Shown: positions 46,486 through 55,243 of the stretch, one piece after another | Position numbering within the stretch: the first letter of the stretch is position 1 | Layout of the letters: each line of letters starts with the position of its first letter | Assembly: GCF_016908395.1 (NCBI RefSeq) | Contig: NZ_JAFBDU010000004.1 | Location: forward strand, 62,001-126,000 | Length of the DNA: 64,000 bases | DNA from: Metabacillus crassostreae | GTDB lineage: Bacteria; Bacillota; Bacilli; Bacillales; Bacillaceae | Direction: 5' to 3' | Notes under the pieces: generated by a model | What the model was told of the DNA's origin: nothing | The model's input: only the letters and a program-made list of their open reading frames with translations | Database searches by the model: none | Position numbers and translations under genes: made by a program

Positions 46486-46513
46486 CTATCAGGTGTCTGT
46501 TACACCATGATAG
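46486..46513. promoter_or_regulatory. Operator-like palindrome upstream of the QorB-like gene
   Basis: CTATCAGGTGT and ACACCATGATAG form an inverted repeat with one bulge, ending 5 bases before the GGAGG ribosome binding site. It may bind an HxlR- or MarR-type regulator, as is common for quinone reductase genes; no such gene is in the window. Confidence 0.4.
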
Positions 46514-46529
46514 TAGTGGAGGTATAACA

Positions 46530-47396
46530 ATGAAAATGTTAGTAACAGGAGCAACAGGGAAGTTAGGATCAAAAATCGTGGAGGCTTTATTGAAAACTGT
46601 ACCAGTAAGTCAGCTTGCAGTAAGTGTTCGTGATCCGAAGAAAGCAGAGGCACTACATGAACGCGGAGTAGAAGTTCGCCATGGAGATTTTGATTCTCCA
46701 GAAACATTAGATGCTGCTTTTAAAGATATTGACCGACTGTTAATCATTTCAGCTGATGGTGATAATGAAACGAGAATTAAGCAGCATGGCAATGCAGTAG
46801 CAGCTGCAGAGCGTGCTGGAGTTAAATTTATTGCATATACTAGTATTGCAAATGCAATGGAAAGCAAAAATGTTCTAGCACCAACACATAAAGCAACAGA
46901 AGAAGCAATTTTAAAAACAGGAATTGCGTATTCTTTTTTACGAAACAATTGGTACTTGGAAAATGAAAGCTCAAGCATTCAAGGTGTGCTAGCAGGTGCT
47001 CCTTGGGTAACAGCTGCTGGCAATGGAAAAGTAGGCTGGGCTTTACAACAGGATTACGCAGAAGCTGCAGCAGCAGTGCTTTCTGGTAAAGGTCATGAAA
47101 ATACAATTTACGAGCTATCAGGAAAGAATCTTACTCAAGAGGAGCTTGTTTCAATTCTTGGTAATGTAGTAGGAAAGGAAGTAGCATTGCAGCAAGTTGA
47201 TGATACCACGTATGCAACCATTATGAAGGAAGCGGGTGTACCAGAGTTTCTTATTCCTTTTCTTGTCAACATTCAAGAAGACATTCGAGAAGGTACACTT
47301 GAGGTAGAAAGTAATGACTTTGGGAAGTTGCTGGGACGTCCTGCCACACCAATTAGTGAGGGTATAGCACAAATTGTAAAAGGGATCTCATCATAA
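46530..47396 (+). CDS. NmrA-like SDR oxidoreductase, QorB (quinone reductase) type
   Basis: The 288-residue protein has the NAD(P)-binding start MLVTGATGKLGSKIVEALL (about 3-21), the VRHGDFDSPETLDAAFKDIDRLLIIS stretch (about 49-74), YTSIANA (about 98-104) and the FLRNNWYLEN motif (about 133-142) seen in QorB/YtfG-like NAD(P)H:quinone oxidoreductases. It probably protects against quinones or electrophiles in the cytosol. It is a single gene with its own terminator and an upstream palindrome. Confidence 0.88.
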   Translation: MKMLVTGATGKLGSKIVEALLKTVPVSQLAVSVRDPKKAEALHERGVEVRHGDFDSPETLDAAFKDIDRLLIISADGDNETRIKQHGNAVAAAERAGVKFIAYTSIANAMESKNVLAPTHKATEEAILKTGIAYSFLRNNWYLENESSSIQGVLAGAPWVTAAGNGKVGWALQQDYAEAAAAVLSGKGHENTIYELSGKNLTQEELVSILGNVVGKEVALQQVDDTTYATIMKEAGVPEFLIPFLVNIQEDIREGTLEVESNDFGKLLGRPATPISEGIAQIVKGISS

Positions 47397-47404
47397 AAAT
47401 AGTA

Positions 47405-47442
47405 CAGGCGCAATCTTTTATAAGGTTGCGTCTTTTATTTTA
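47405..47442 (+). terminator. Terminator of the QorB-like gene
   Basis: GGCGCAATC pairs with GGTTGCGTC and is followed by TTTTATTTTA. Confidence 0.75.
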
Positions 47443-47561
47443 GTATAGCGAATGTTTAAGAAATCAACCTGTTTTTTAATGATAAATATCTGATTTTCAC
47501 ATTAATTATTGTGTGAAAGTTCAATAAAATGGAAAGAAGTACATAATTTTTTGTTAGAAAA

Positions 47562-47575
47562 TGATAGCGTTATCA
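47562..47575. promoter_or_regulatory. CcpA (cre)-like operator upstream of GH115
   Basis: TGATAGCGTTATCA matches the cre consensus TGWAARCGYTWNCW at 13 of 14 positions and lies 35 bases before the start codon. That position fits repression when better sugars are present. Confidence 0.6.
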
Positions 47576-47609
47576 AAAACGCAGTAAGAAACAATTAAGG
47601 AGGGGAAAG

Positions 47610-49679
47610 ATGAGTGAGATTTCACAAGTAATTATTGATCCTAATTGTATAATTTCTGTTCCTAAGAACATCTCAAAGCCTGTGCAGCATGCAGTAGATA
47701 TGATTGTTAGAGATCATAATAAAGTATTAGGAAAGCAGCCAGTGGTCTTAGTAGATTCTGAGGACAATGCAACAGTTGTAGTAAGGAATGCAGTCAATAG
47801 TGATGAATGCCCAAGTAGACCTGAAGCATATGGTTTTCGTTTTGTAAAAACTAACTCAGAATGGTCACTGCATATAATTGGATATGATGATTTGGGAATC
47901 GTTTATGGCTTGCTGGAATATAGTCGACAGTTCTTAGGGATAGACCCATTCTGGTATTGGGCTGATTTACCTGTTAAAAAAGAGACGGAAATAGTGATTC
48001 CTACAGAAAAAATTGATTCTGTGGAGCAAAAAGTGAAATATCGAGGGTGGTTTGTAAATGATGAGGTGTGCTTAATTGGATGGAAAGAGGAATATCCTCC
48101 ATCAAGAGAAATATGGTATCCAGTATTTGAAGCTTTATTAAGATGTGGTGGGAATATGGTTATTCCCGGTACAGATCTTCCAAAGCACGGAGTTCATGCC
48201 GATTTAGCTTTAGAGATGGGATTATGGGTCACACATCATCATGCTGAGCCTTTGGGTGCGGAAATGTTTTTACGTGCATATCCTGGTAAAAAACCAAGCT
48301 ACAAGGAAAATCCTGAGTTATTTGAAGCTCTTTGGGAAGAAGCAATTCAGAAACAAAAAAATGAAAAGATTGTTTGGGTGCTTTCATTTAGAGGGCAAGG
48401 AGATGCACCATTTTGGCAGTATGATCCAGAATTTGATACTTCTGAAAAAAGAGGTTCGATGATTTCAAAGGTTGTTGCACGACAATATGAAATGGTTTGT
48501 CGTTTCGTTGATCAACCTGTTTGTTGCATGGCTCTTTACGGTGAGATAGCTGAGTTATATGAAGAAGGATATATAACCGTACCAGATGATGTGATTAAAA
48601 TTTGGGCGGATAATGGATATGGCAAAATGGTTTCGCGTAGACAAGAAAATGAGAACTATCGAATATCTTCACTACCTAAAGCGGGTGATACTGGCGAAAA
48701 TGGGATTTACTATCATATTACTTTTCATGATCTTCAAGCATCAAATCATTTGACGATGTTTCCTTCTCCTCCTGAACTAATTAAAGAAGAAGTAGAAAAA
48801 GCTTTTCACGCTAACGCTGCATCATATCTTTTATTAAACAGTGGAAATATCCGTCCACATCTGTATCCATTGGATATTATTAGTCACTTATGGCGTAATG
48901 GAAGTATAGATGTTGAGGATCATCAACAAAAATTTATCAGTCGTCTTTACAAAACACATCATGATAAAATAACGAAACTATACAAAGGCTTTTTTGAAAA
49001 ATCGATTCAGTACGGACCCAATAGTGATGATAAAGCAGGCGAAGAATTTTATCATCATAACGCCCGAAAAATTATTGGACACTGGCTTCAAGGTAAAAGC
49101 AATGTTCCAAATGAAAAGCTATTTTGGGCAACAGGTGAAATCCCTTTTATTGATCAAGTGAAATGGTTTTTGGATAGCTGTGAAAAGAGTCTACCAGGCT
49201 GGGAGGAATTATTGAGAGAATGCCAGCAGCTTTCTGCTAGTCTATCAAAAGAAGATCAACAAAGATTTTTTGATCAATTTATTCAACAAGTGGAAATCCA
49301 TGTTTCAGGATGTAAAGGATTTATTTCATTATGTGAATCTTATTTAACTTTCATTAACCATGATCACCCCCGCGCATTTGTTCAGGCTTCACAATCCATA
49401 TGGTCTTATAAGGTAGGCCAAGGTGCATTAAAGAAAGCTGAACATGGAAAATGGGATAACTTCTACCGAGCAGATTGGTTAACAAACATCGAAAGCACCA
49501 TCTACTCACTAGAAGCACTAAGAAAATTCCTAAGACTACAAGGAGACAGCCCTCACTTCTTCCTATGGTACAAAGAATACCTAATGCCCGAAACAGAAAA
49601 ACATATTTACTTAGAAAACACCCATCGTAACCCCTTATCTGATGATGAGCTTGCTAGGTTGTTAGCGGAGATATTTTAA
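47610..49679 (+). CDS. GH115-like alpha-glucuronidase
   Basis: The 689-residue protein follows the GH115 pattern: an N-terminal domain (about 1-140, with DLGIVYGLLEYSRQFLGIDPFWYWADLP), then the TIM-barrel part starting KYRGWFVNDE and FEALLRCGGNMVIPGTDLPKHGVHADLALEMGLWVTHHHAEPLG. GH115 enzymes remove glucuronic acid or its 4-O-methyl ether from xylan. Typical members are roughly 900 residues or more with an extra C-terminal beta domain, which is missing here. There is no signal peptide, so it should act on imported oligosaccharides in the cytosol. A strong AAGGAGGGG site and a cre-like operator precede it. Single gene. Confidence 0.8.
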   Translation: MSEISQVIIDPNCIISVPKNISKPVQHAVDMIVRDHNKVLGKQPVVLVDSEDNATVVVRNAVNSDECPSRPEAYGFRFVKTNSEWSLHIIGYDDLGIVYGLLEYSRQFLGIDPFWYWADLPVKKETEIVIPTEKIDSVEQKVKYRGWFVNDEVCLIGWKEEYPPSREIWYPVFEALLRCGGNMVIPGTDLPKHGVHADLALEMGLWVTHHHAEPLGAEMFLRAYPGKKPSYKENPELFEALWEEAIQKQKNEKIVWVLSFRGQGDAPFWQYDPEFDTSEKRGSMISKVVARQYEMVCRFVDQPVCCMALYGEIAELYEEGYITVPDDVIKIWADNGYGKMVSRRQENENYRISSLPKAGDTGENGIYYHITFHDLQASNHLTMFPSPPELIKEEVEKAFHANAASYLLLNSGNIRPHLYPLDIISHLWRNGSIDVEDHQQKFISRLYKTHHDKITKLYKGFFEKSIQYGPNSDDKAGEEFYHHNARKIIGHWLQGKSNVPNEKLFWATGEIPFIDQVKWFLDSCEKSLPGWEELLRECQQLSASLSKEDQQRFFDQFIQQVEIHVSGCKGFISLCESYLTFINHDHPRAFVQASQSIWSYKVGQGALKKAEHGKWDNFYRADWLTNIESTIYSLEALRKFLRLQGDSPHFFLWYKEYLMPETEKHIYLENTHRNPLSDDELARLLAEIF

Positions 49680-49725
49680 GGTGCCTGTCACCGCCCGGTT
49701 TTTCTTGTTTCACAGATTGTTCCAC
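49680..49725 (-). repeat. Dispersed repeat, family 1, reverse copy
   Basis: Starts at the base after the GH115 stop codon: GGTGCCTGTCACCGCCCGG, then TTTTTCTTGTTTCAC and GTTCCAC. Confidence 0.85.
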
Positions 49726-49740
49726 AGCAACTAATATAAA

Positions 49741-49798
49741 AAGCCTGTTTCATCTCATGCTGATGTCAAACTGACAATTCATGAGATGGAACAGGCTT
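49741..49798. terminator. Two-way terminator between GH115 and DinB genes
   Basis: AAGCCTGTTTCATCTCATG and CATGAGATGGAACAGGCTT form a 19-base stem with one mismatch. Confidence 0.85.
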
Positions 49799-49830
49799 CT
49801 TTAATATAAAACTAACATTACTTTAATTCT

Positions 49831-50295
49831 CTAAACCAACTTCAATATAGATTTCATCATCCCGATATGCATTCCTTCATGATAGAAACCAAATCTAATA
49901 AACTCATGTGGAGTACTTAAAGTGAAACCAGTGGAAGTTGTATATGGCTCTTGCACCTTTTCATCTAGATTACTTGAGTCAATCTCTATATAACGTTTTA
50001 ACTGATTTTCTAATAATTGAACAATTGTTTCTACACTAGGGACAGCAGAATCCCATTTTGTTGGAGCAGTCCCAGGATTGAAATAGGTATCGATATTATC
50101 AGGGAAATGTGGAGAAGTATTCGTTATTCTTGAGTAAAACCTTTCACTGATTACATAAATATGTCCTAGATTCCAATGGATATTATGTGGGAATCCTTCA
50201 GGTGTCTTTTCCATTTGCTTCTGTGTTAACTCGTTAGCAATTCGAATCGTAACATTACGAATAAATGTTAATTCAGAAAAAAGTGCCTGGCTCAT
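49831..50295 (-). CDS. DinB-family (four-helix, metal-binding) protein
   Basis: The 154-residue protein has the DinB superfamily plan: four helices with metal-ligand histidines in NIHWNLGHIYVISERF (about 38-53) and GFYHEGMHIGMMKSIL (about 137-152). Members include thiol-S-transferases and DNA-damage-induced proteins; the activity here is not known. No membrane segment. GGGAG precedes the ATG. Single gene convergent with GH115. Confidence 0.88.
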   Translation of the reverse strand: MSQALFSELTFIRNVTIRIANELTQKQMEKTPEGFPHNIHWNLGHIYVISERFYSRITNTSPHFPDNIDTYFNPGTAPTKWDSAVPSVETIVQLLENQLKRYIEIDSSNLDEKVQEPYTTSTGFTLSTPHEFIRFGFYHEGMHIGMMKSILKLV

Positions 50296-50498
50296 GTTCG
50301 GGCTCCCTTCGAATAGAAAAGCTGAATTTCAGAATATCAATTACCATTATATAGGAATTGTAATATTATAGAAAGTAAGAATACCAGTTTATGAGTTACT
50401 TAGAAAAATATCATGTACCCATGTGACGAATAAGTTATAGAGAAAATATCATATTATACTACAAGTATTATTCGAGCTTGTATAAAAGGGGGATTTTT

Positions 50499-51686
50499 AT
50501 GAAAAAGGAAAGTAATTATCGCTTTGAAACAAAGTCAATACATGCTGGCTATGAAGCAAAAAATCATAGTGATAGCTTAACTCCACCTATTTATCAAACC
50601 TCCACATTTACTTTTTCCTCTATTCAACAAGGTGCTAATCGATTTGCGGGTGTAGAAGATGGCTATATTTATTCCAGGCTTTCAAATCCAACTGTAACAG
50701 TACTTGAAGAACGGATGGCACAGCTAGAGGAAGGGGAAGCAGCACTCGCATTTGGATCTGGTATGGCTGCTGTATCAGCTGTGTTAATTGGATTAACAAA
50801 AGCTAATGATCATGTTTTATGCTCAAAAGGTCTTTACGGCTGTACCTTCGGCTTGCTACAAATGCTTCAAGAAAAATATTCGATCCTGCATTCCTTATCC
50901 GATTTATCAACAGCAGATGAAATTCTAGCGGGTATTCGTGAAAATACAACATGTATTTATATCGAAACTCCAATTAATCCTACAATGAAAATAATCGATC
51001 TAGAACTAGTTACAAAAATAGCGAAAGAAAAGGGTATCAAAGTTGTTGTTGATAATACTTTTTTAACACCTTATTTACAAAAACCTTTAGAAATAGGCTG
51101 TGATCTTGTGATCCATAGTGCAACAAAATACATCGGAGGCCATGGAGATGTGATCGCAGGAATTGTTGTTGGTGATACAGATACGATCAGTTATTTAAAG
51201 AAAACTACGCAAAAAGATATCGGAGGAGTGATTTCTCCATTTGATGCATGGTTATTACTTAGAGGACTGAAAACCTTAGGTGTTAGGATGGATCGCCATT
51301 GCAAAAATGCAGAAAAGATCGTTGAAAAGCTGCGAAATCATTCAAAGGTTAAAACAGTGTACTATCCTGGGGATAAAGCACATCCGGATTATCAGATAGT
51401 GAAAAAGCAAATGAAAGAAGGTGGTGGCCTTATTTCATTTGAAGTTATTGGCTCATTTGAAGATTCCGTCAAATTTGCTGATCACCTAAAGTTAATTAAG
51501 ATCGCCGTGAGTCTCGGTGATGCTGAAACTCTTATCCAGCATCCTGCGTCAATGACACATGCTGTTGTTCCTGAAGATACACGTAAAGAAATGGGAATAA
51601 CAAATGAATTACTTCGACTATCTGTTGGTCTTGAAGCATGGGAGGATATTTGGAAAGACCTGGAGCAGGCATTGGATCAATTGTGA
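50499..51686 (+). CDS. Trans-sulfuration PLP enzyme (methionine gamma-lyase/cystathionine gamma-synthase family)
   Basis: The 395-residue enzyme has all marks of the Cys/Met-metabolism PLP family: YSRLSNPTVTVLEERMAQLEEGEAALAFGSGMAAVSAVL (about 58-96), the cofactor-stacking Tyr in LYGCTFGLL (about 113-121), VVDNTFLTPYLQKPLE (about 183-198) and the Lys in VIHSATKYIGGHGDVIAG (about 203-220). A Cys in the KGLYGC segment matches the position typical of methionine gamma-lyases, so that activity is most likely, but synthase or lyase functions cannot be excluded. No SAM riboswitch is seen upstream. ATG 50499 follows GGGGG by 6 bases. Confidence 0.85.
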   Translation: MKKESNYRFETKSIHAGYEAKNHSDSLTPPIYQTSTFTFSSIQQGANRFAGVEDGYIYSRLSNPTVTVLEERMAQLEEGEAALAFGSGMAAVSAVLIGLTKANDHVLCSKGLYGCTFGLLQMLQEKYSILHSLSDLSTADEILAGIRENTTCIYIETPINPTMKIIDLELVTKIAKEKGIKVVVDNTFLTPYLQKPLEIGCDLVIHSATKYIGGHGDVIAGIVVGDTDTISYLKKTTQKDIGGVISPFDAWLLLRGLKTLGVRMDRHCKNAEKIVEKLRNHSKVKTVYYPGDKAHPDYQIVKKQMKEGGGLISFEVIGSFEDSVKFADHLKLIKIAVSLGDAETLIQHPASMTHAVVPEDTRKEMGITNELLRLSVGLEAWEDIWKDLEQALDQL

Positions 51687-51688
51687 AA

Positions 51689-51745
51689 GAAAAATCGGGC
51701 GGTGACAGGCACCGCCCGATTTTTCTTGTTTCACGAATGTTTCAC
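51689..51745. repeat. Dispersed repeat, family 1, palindromic copy acting as terminator
   Basis: Begins 2 bases after the stop codon. GAAAAATCGGGCGGTG and its exact complement form a 16-bp stem with the 5-base loop ACAGG, followed by TTGTTTCAC. It should work as an intrinsic terminator. Confidence 0.85.
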
Positions 51746-51830
51746 AGCACAAATACAAAGTGCTAATGCAATGTAATTGCTTTCATTCACTAATAAATAT
51801 TAATATAGAGTTTAGATAGGAGGAGAATTG

Positions 51831-52994
51831 ATGCAAAATTTCACATTTGATAATAAAACAAAAATTATTTTTGGTAAGGATAAAGAGCAAGTTGTTGGTG
51901 AAGAATCTGTTGTTTATGGGAAAAAGCTTCTTTTACATTATGGTGGGGGAAGTATAAAGGAAAGCGGATTATATGATACAGTTTTGAATTCACTAAAGAA
52001 GCAAAATGTTGAGGTATATGAGCTAGGTGGAGTAAAGCCAAACCCTAGAGTTAGTTTGGTTCGTGAAGGTGTTACTCTTTGTAAGGAAAATAACATCGAC
52101 TTCATTTTAGCTGTAGGTGGAGGTAGTGTGATCGATTCAGCGAAAGCTATTGCAGCTGGAGCAAAGTATGATGGTGATGTATGGGACTTCTTTACAGGTA
52201 AAGGTGCGGTAACAGAGTGCTTACCAATCGGTGTTGTGTTAACAATTCCTGCTGCTGGTAGTGAATCAAGTGCTGGAACAGTTATCACGAATGAAGATGG
52301 TTGGTATAAGAGAGCAACAGGTCATATTTTAATGAGACCACAGTTTGCGATCCTAAATCCTGTGCTTACATATACTTTACCGTCTTATCAAACTGCTTGT
52401 GGTGTAACAGATATGATGGCACATATTTTAGAGAGATATTTCACAAATGAAAAAAATGTTGAGCTAACAGATCGTTTATGTGAAGCAACGTTAAAGACAA
52501 TTATCAATAATGCTCACACAGTTATTGAAGAGCCAACGAATTATGATGCAAGAGCAGAGATTATGTGGGCAGGAACGCTAGCACATAATGATTTATTAGA
52601 CACTGGTCGAATTGGTGATTGGGCAAGTCATGATATTGAGCATGAAATAAGTGGAATATATGATATTGCCCATGGAGCAGGGTTAGCCATTATCTTCCCA
52701 GCTTGGATGAAATATGTGTACAAGCATGATGTTAACCGTTTTGTTCAATTTGCAAACCGTGTTTGGGATGTAGAAATTGATTTAAACAACCCTGAAAAAA
52801 CAGCTCTAGCTGGAATTAAGAAGCTAGAACGATTTTTCAGCTCCATTGGTATGCCAGTATCATTAAAAGAAGTAGACATCAATGATGAGCACTTTGCAGA
52901 AATGGCGAAAAAAGCAACAGAAAGATGGCCACTAGGTAACTTTGTGAAGCTACATGCTGATGATGTAGAGAAGATTTATCAGTTAGCAAGGTAA
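51831..52994 (+). CDS. Iron-containing alcohol dehydrogenase (butanol dehydrogenase/YugJ-like)
   Basis: The 387-residue group III dehydrogenase has GGGSVIDSAKAIAAGAKYDGDVWDF (about 95-119), IPAAGSESSAGTVITN (about 142-157), the metal-ligand Asp and His in TACGVTDMMAHILERYF (about 186-202) and the His-rich DIEHEISGIYDIAHGAGLAIIFPAWM (about 265-290). It reduces aldehydes to alcohols with NAD(P)H. The NADPH-dependent butanol dehydrogenases (YugJ/YugK, BdhA) are its close relatives. ATG 51831 stands 5 bases after GGAGGAG. Single gene. Confidence 0.92.
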   Translation: MQNFTFDNKTKIIFGKDKEQVVGEESVVYGKKLLLHYGGGSIKESGLYDTVLNSLKKQNVEVYELGGVKPNPRVSLVREGVTLCKENNIDFILAVGGGSVIDSAKAIAAGAKYDGDVWDFFTGKGAVTECLPIGVVLTIPAAGSESSAGTVITNEDGWYKRATGHILMRPQFAILNPVLTYTLPSYQTACGVTDMMAHILERYFTNEKNVELTDRLCEATLKTIINNAHTVIEEPTNYDARAEIMWAGTLAHNDLLDTGRIGDWASHDIEHEISGIYDIAHGAGLAIIFPAWMKYVYKHDVNRFVQFANRVWDVEIDLNNPEKTALAGIKKLERFFSSIGMPVSLKEVDINDEHFAEMAKKATERWPLGNFVKLHADDVEKIYQLAR

Positions 52995-53012
52995 TATGGG
53001 ATTTTGTATGCA

Positions 53013-53046
53013 GGAGACTTATCTTAGTGATAGGTCTTCTTTTTTG
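53013..53046 (+). terminator. Terminator of the alcohol dehydrogenase gene
   Basis: GAGACTTATC pairs with GATAGGTCTTC and is followed by six Ts. Confidence 0.75.
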
Positions 53047-53047
53047 G

Positions 53048-53095
53048 GGTGCCTGTCACCACCCGGTTTTTCTTGTTTCACAAAGATGTTCCACG
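53048..53095 (-). repeat. Dispersed repeat, family 1, reverse copy
   Basis: GGTGCCTGTCACCACCCGG, then TTTTTCTTGTTTCACA and GTTCCACG, directly after the terminator of the dehydrogenase gene and before the convergent wHTH gene. Confidence 0.85.
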
Positions 53096-53106
53096 CACAC
53101 AAACCA

Positions 53107-53988
53107 TCAATCGCCATCCCCAATAAAGTCATATAGCCAACTAGGCATTGTTAGTTCTTTTTGCTTTTCTTCAGATAGCATCTTATTAATCACACTATAA
53201 AAGTAGCCTTCAAATGTTGAAGTAATCGAATTCATTTTTTTCCGGAAGATCGTTTGTTTAAAGGCGTTAATAACAAGGTCTATCACCTCATGTAGCTCGC
53301 ATTTTAGGTTCACTTTGTTATAGGCAATTAAAACACGATTCCATAGCTTATAGATTTCGATTGGATTTAAGAAAGGCTGTGTTGCTTGGACGAATTCTTT
53401 ATTCACAGAAGCAGGGATAAAGCTTGTATCCATTTTCCAAGCGGTATTAGCTTCGATACTGATATCAAGTTGCTGTGGTTGGGTTGAAGCAGCTTCTCCT
53501 GTTGTGGAATCACTATTTTCCGAGTTTATTACGTTATTAGGTTTATTATTATTTTTCTCACAGAGTGAGCTTTGTTTATTTCTTGCTTTAATAGGTGTGA
53601 CAGGTACAGTGACATCCTGGGGTGACATTTTATTTAATTGATGATCAAGTTCTTCAAATGGTTGAAGAAATAGGATATTCACACCTTGTTTACCATTCAT
53701 TCTTGCAGTAGGAATTTTCTTTAGTATTCCAAGGTCCTCTAGTTTTCTAACCGCACGAATAACGGTTCTTCTACTAAGCTGTACTGCCTCTGCAATGGTG
53801 TCGTGCTTTGCAAATGAAACACCGACTACTTTCACAGAATGTTTCCAAATAAATTTTAGAACATTAAATGTTCCTTCAGAAAGTGCTGCTTTGTTTTTAT
53901 ATAAAAATCCACGAACAGCTTGGTCCATTTCCTCAATTGTACAGAAAGATTGATAGCTTCGAATACTTTCATAATCAAACTTTTCCAC
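53107..53988 (-). CDS. Winged-helix DNA-binding protein of unknown role
   Basis: The 293-residue soluble protein has an N-terminal helical part with AVRGFLYKNKAALSEGTFNVLKFIW, a clear winged helix-turn-helix (about 55-108, VSFAKHDTIAEAVQLSRRTVIRAVRKLEDLGILKKIP), a Ser/Asn/Thr-rich linker (about 130-180) and a C-terminal helical domain (about 190-290). The plan resembles plasmid- or phage-type replication/regulation proteins with an N-terminal wHTH, but no replication origin or phage genes are near. The start is GTG at 53988, 5 bases after GGGGGAG. Function unknown. Confidence 0.7.
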   Translation of the reverse strand: MEKFDYESIRSYQSFCTIEEMDQAVRGFLYKNKAALSEGTFNVLKFIWKHSVKVVGVSFAKHDTIAEAVQLSRRTVIRAVRKLEDLGILKKIPTARMNGKQGVNILFLQPFEELDHQLNKMSPQDVTVPVTPIKARNKQSSLCEKNNNKPNNVINSENSDSTTGEAASTQPQQLDISIEANTAWKMDTSFIPASVNKEFVQATQPFLNPIEIYKLWNRVLIAYNKVNLKCELHEVIDLVINAFKQTIFRKKMNSITSTFEGYFYSVINKMLSEEKQKELTMPSWLYDFIGDGD

Positions 53989-54093
53989 GTTAACTCCCCC
54001 AATTAATAGATAAGTGAATGACTGGATTGGATTACCCTCAATTCTTATATAGGGAAATGGGGAGTAAGAGTAGCGTGTTATTTAAAAAAATTA

Positions 54094-54120
54094 AAAATTG
54101 GGGACTGTCCCCCAGTTCTT
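54094..54120. repeat. Short palindromic element GGGGACTGTCCCC
   Basis: AAAATTGGGGACTGTCCCCCAG holds a perfect GGGGAC/GTCCCC palindrome. It is unlike the two other repeat families here; I recall such GGGGACTGTCCCC elements being scattered in Bacillaceae genomes, but cannot check this. Confidence 0.5.
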
Positions 54121-54231
54121 TAAAGCGGCATACTAAAATAAGGATGTTTGCATTCTGGGGAAATTATGCTTCAATAGAGAGGGAGCATTTAGATTCTGTT
54201 CTAAGTTGTGAGAGAAGTGAGGATAAAGCAG

Positions 54232-55110
54232 TTGAAAAAGTTTAAGAAATTTTATGTGGAGATTACGAGTATTTGTAATCTTGCGTGTAGCTTCTGTCCA
54301 CCGACAGAGCGAGTGAAACAATTTATTTCGATTGAGGATTTTACTAAAAGGTTAGATCAAATTAAACCTCATACAGATTTTATTTATTTGCATGTAAAAG
54401 GTGAGCCTTTGCTTCATCCTAAAATAGACAAGTTATTAGATATAGCACATGAAAAAGGTTTTAAAGTTAACATTACGACAAATGGAACGCTAATAAATAA
54501 AAATAAGCATAAGTTATTAAATAAGCCCGCACTTAGACAAATGAATTTTTCACTGCATAGCTTTGATGGACATGCAGGTTCAAAGGATAAGCTAGGGTAT
54601 GTGACAAGTGTGCTTTCGTTTATTAAAGAAGCAACAAGTCAATCAAATTTAATTGTATCGCTAAGATTATGGAACCTTACTGAAGATAATAGTGAGAATG
54701 TTGTCAAAGAGCAAAATCGTGAGGTTCTTGAGATTATTGAGAAAGAATTTGATTTAGATTATAAAATTGAAGAAAAAGTTGTTCCTGGTAGTGGAGTGAA
54801 GGTTGCAGAACGAATTTTTATTAACCAGGATATCGAGTTTCAATGGCCTGCATTACATGAAGAAGAAGATGATGGAAAAGGATTTTGTTATGGTCTTCGA
54901 AATCAAGCTGGTATTCTGGCAAATGGAACAGTTATTCCTTGTTGCTTAGATGGAGAAGGAGTCATTAATCTTGGAAATATTAATGATGCCAATTTTTCAG
55001 ATATTATTGAGGGAGAACGCGCGAACAAGCTTGTAGAAGGATTTTCACAAAGAGTTGCAGTAGAAGAGCTTTGTCGTAAATGTGGATATCGAAAAAGATT
55101 TGGGAAATAA
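54232..55110 (+). CDS. Radical SAM protein with C-terminal SPASM-like cluster site
   Basis: The protein of about 292 residues starts KKFKKFYVEITSICNLACSFC, where CNLACSFC (near 15-22) is the CxxxCxxC site of the [4Fe-4S] cluster that cleaves S-adenosylmethionine. VKGEPLLHP and ITTNGTLI are the usual second motifs. The C-terminal third has further Cys residues (GFCYGLRNQAG, TVIPCCLDGEG, ELCRKCGYR) like a SPASM/twitch domain that binds extra clusters, as in peptide-modifying enzymes. No peptide substrate or maturation gene lies next to it. The start is taken as TTG 54232, after GTGAGGA; GTG 54208 is the alternative. The reaction is unknown. Confidence 0.85.
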   Translation: MKKFKKFYVEITSICNLACSFCPPTERVKQFISIEDFTKRLDQIKPHTDFIYLHVKGEPLLHPKIDKLLDIAHEKGFKVNITTNGTLINKNKHKLLNKPALRQMNFSLHSFDGHAGSKDKLGYVTSVLSFIKEATSQSNLIVSLRLWNLTEDNSENVVKEQNREVLEIIEKEFDLDYKIEEKVVPGSGVKVAERIFINQDIEFQWPALHEEEDDGKGFCYGLRNQAGILANGTVIPCCLDGEGVINLGNINDANFSDIIEGERANKLVEGFSQRVAVEELCRKCGYRKRFGK

Positions 55111-55116
55111 ATCAGC

Positions 55117-55180
55117 AAAAAAGAGAACCTGCACAAAGTTAGAAGATCAATGCCTTCTACTTGCTCAGGTTCTCTTTTTG
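55117..55180. terminator. Two-way terminator between radical SAM and GltS genes
   Basis: AAAAAAGAGAACCTG and CAGGTTCTCTTTTTG form a long stem; the loop holds a second small AGAAG/CTTCT hairpin. Confidence 0.85.
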
Positions 55181-55243
55181 TATTAAAAGCTGTTTTTATA
55201 TAGTATATATCTAACAAAAGACTTCTGTGAAACAACAACAACA

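Noticed and set aside
50296-50498. Possible SAM (S-box) riboswitch before the trans-sulfuration gene
   Set aside because: The leader is short and none of the conserved S-box stems or the kink-turn sequence could be found.
54018-54245. 75-codon open frame before the radical SAM gene
   Set aside because: It spans the GGGGACTGTCCCC element, lacks a good ribosome binding site and overlaps the start of a well-supported gene.
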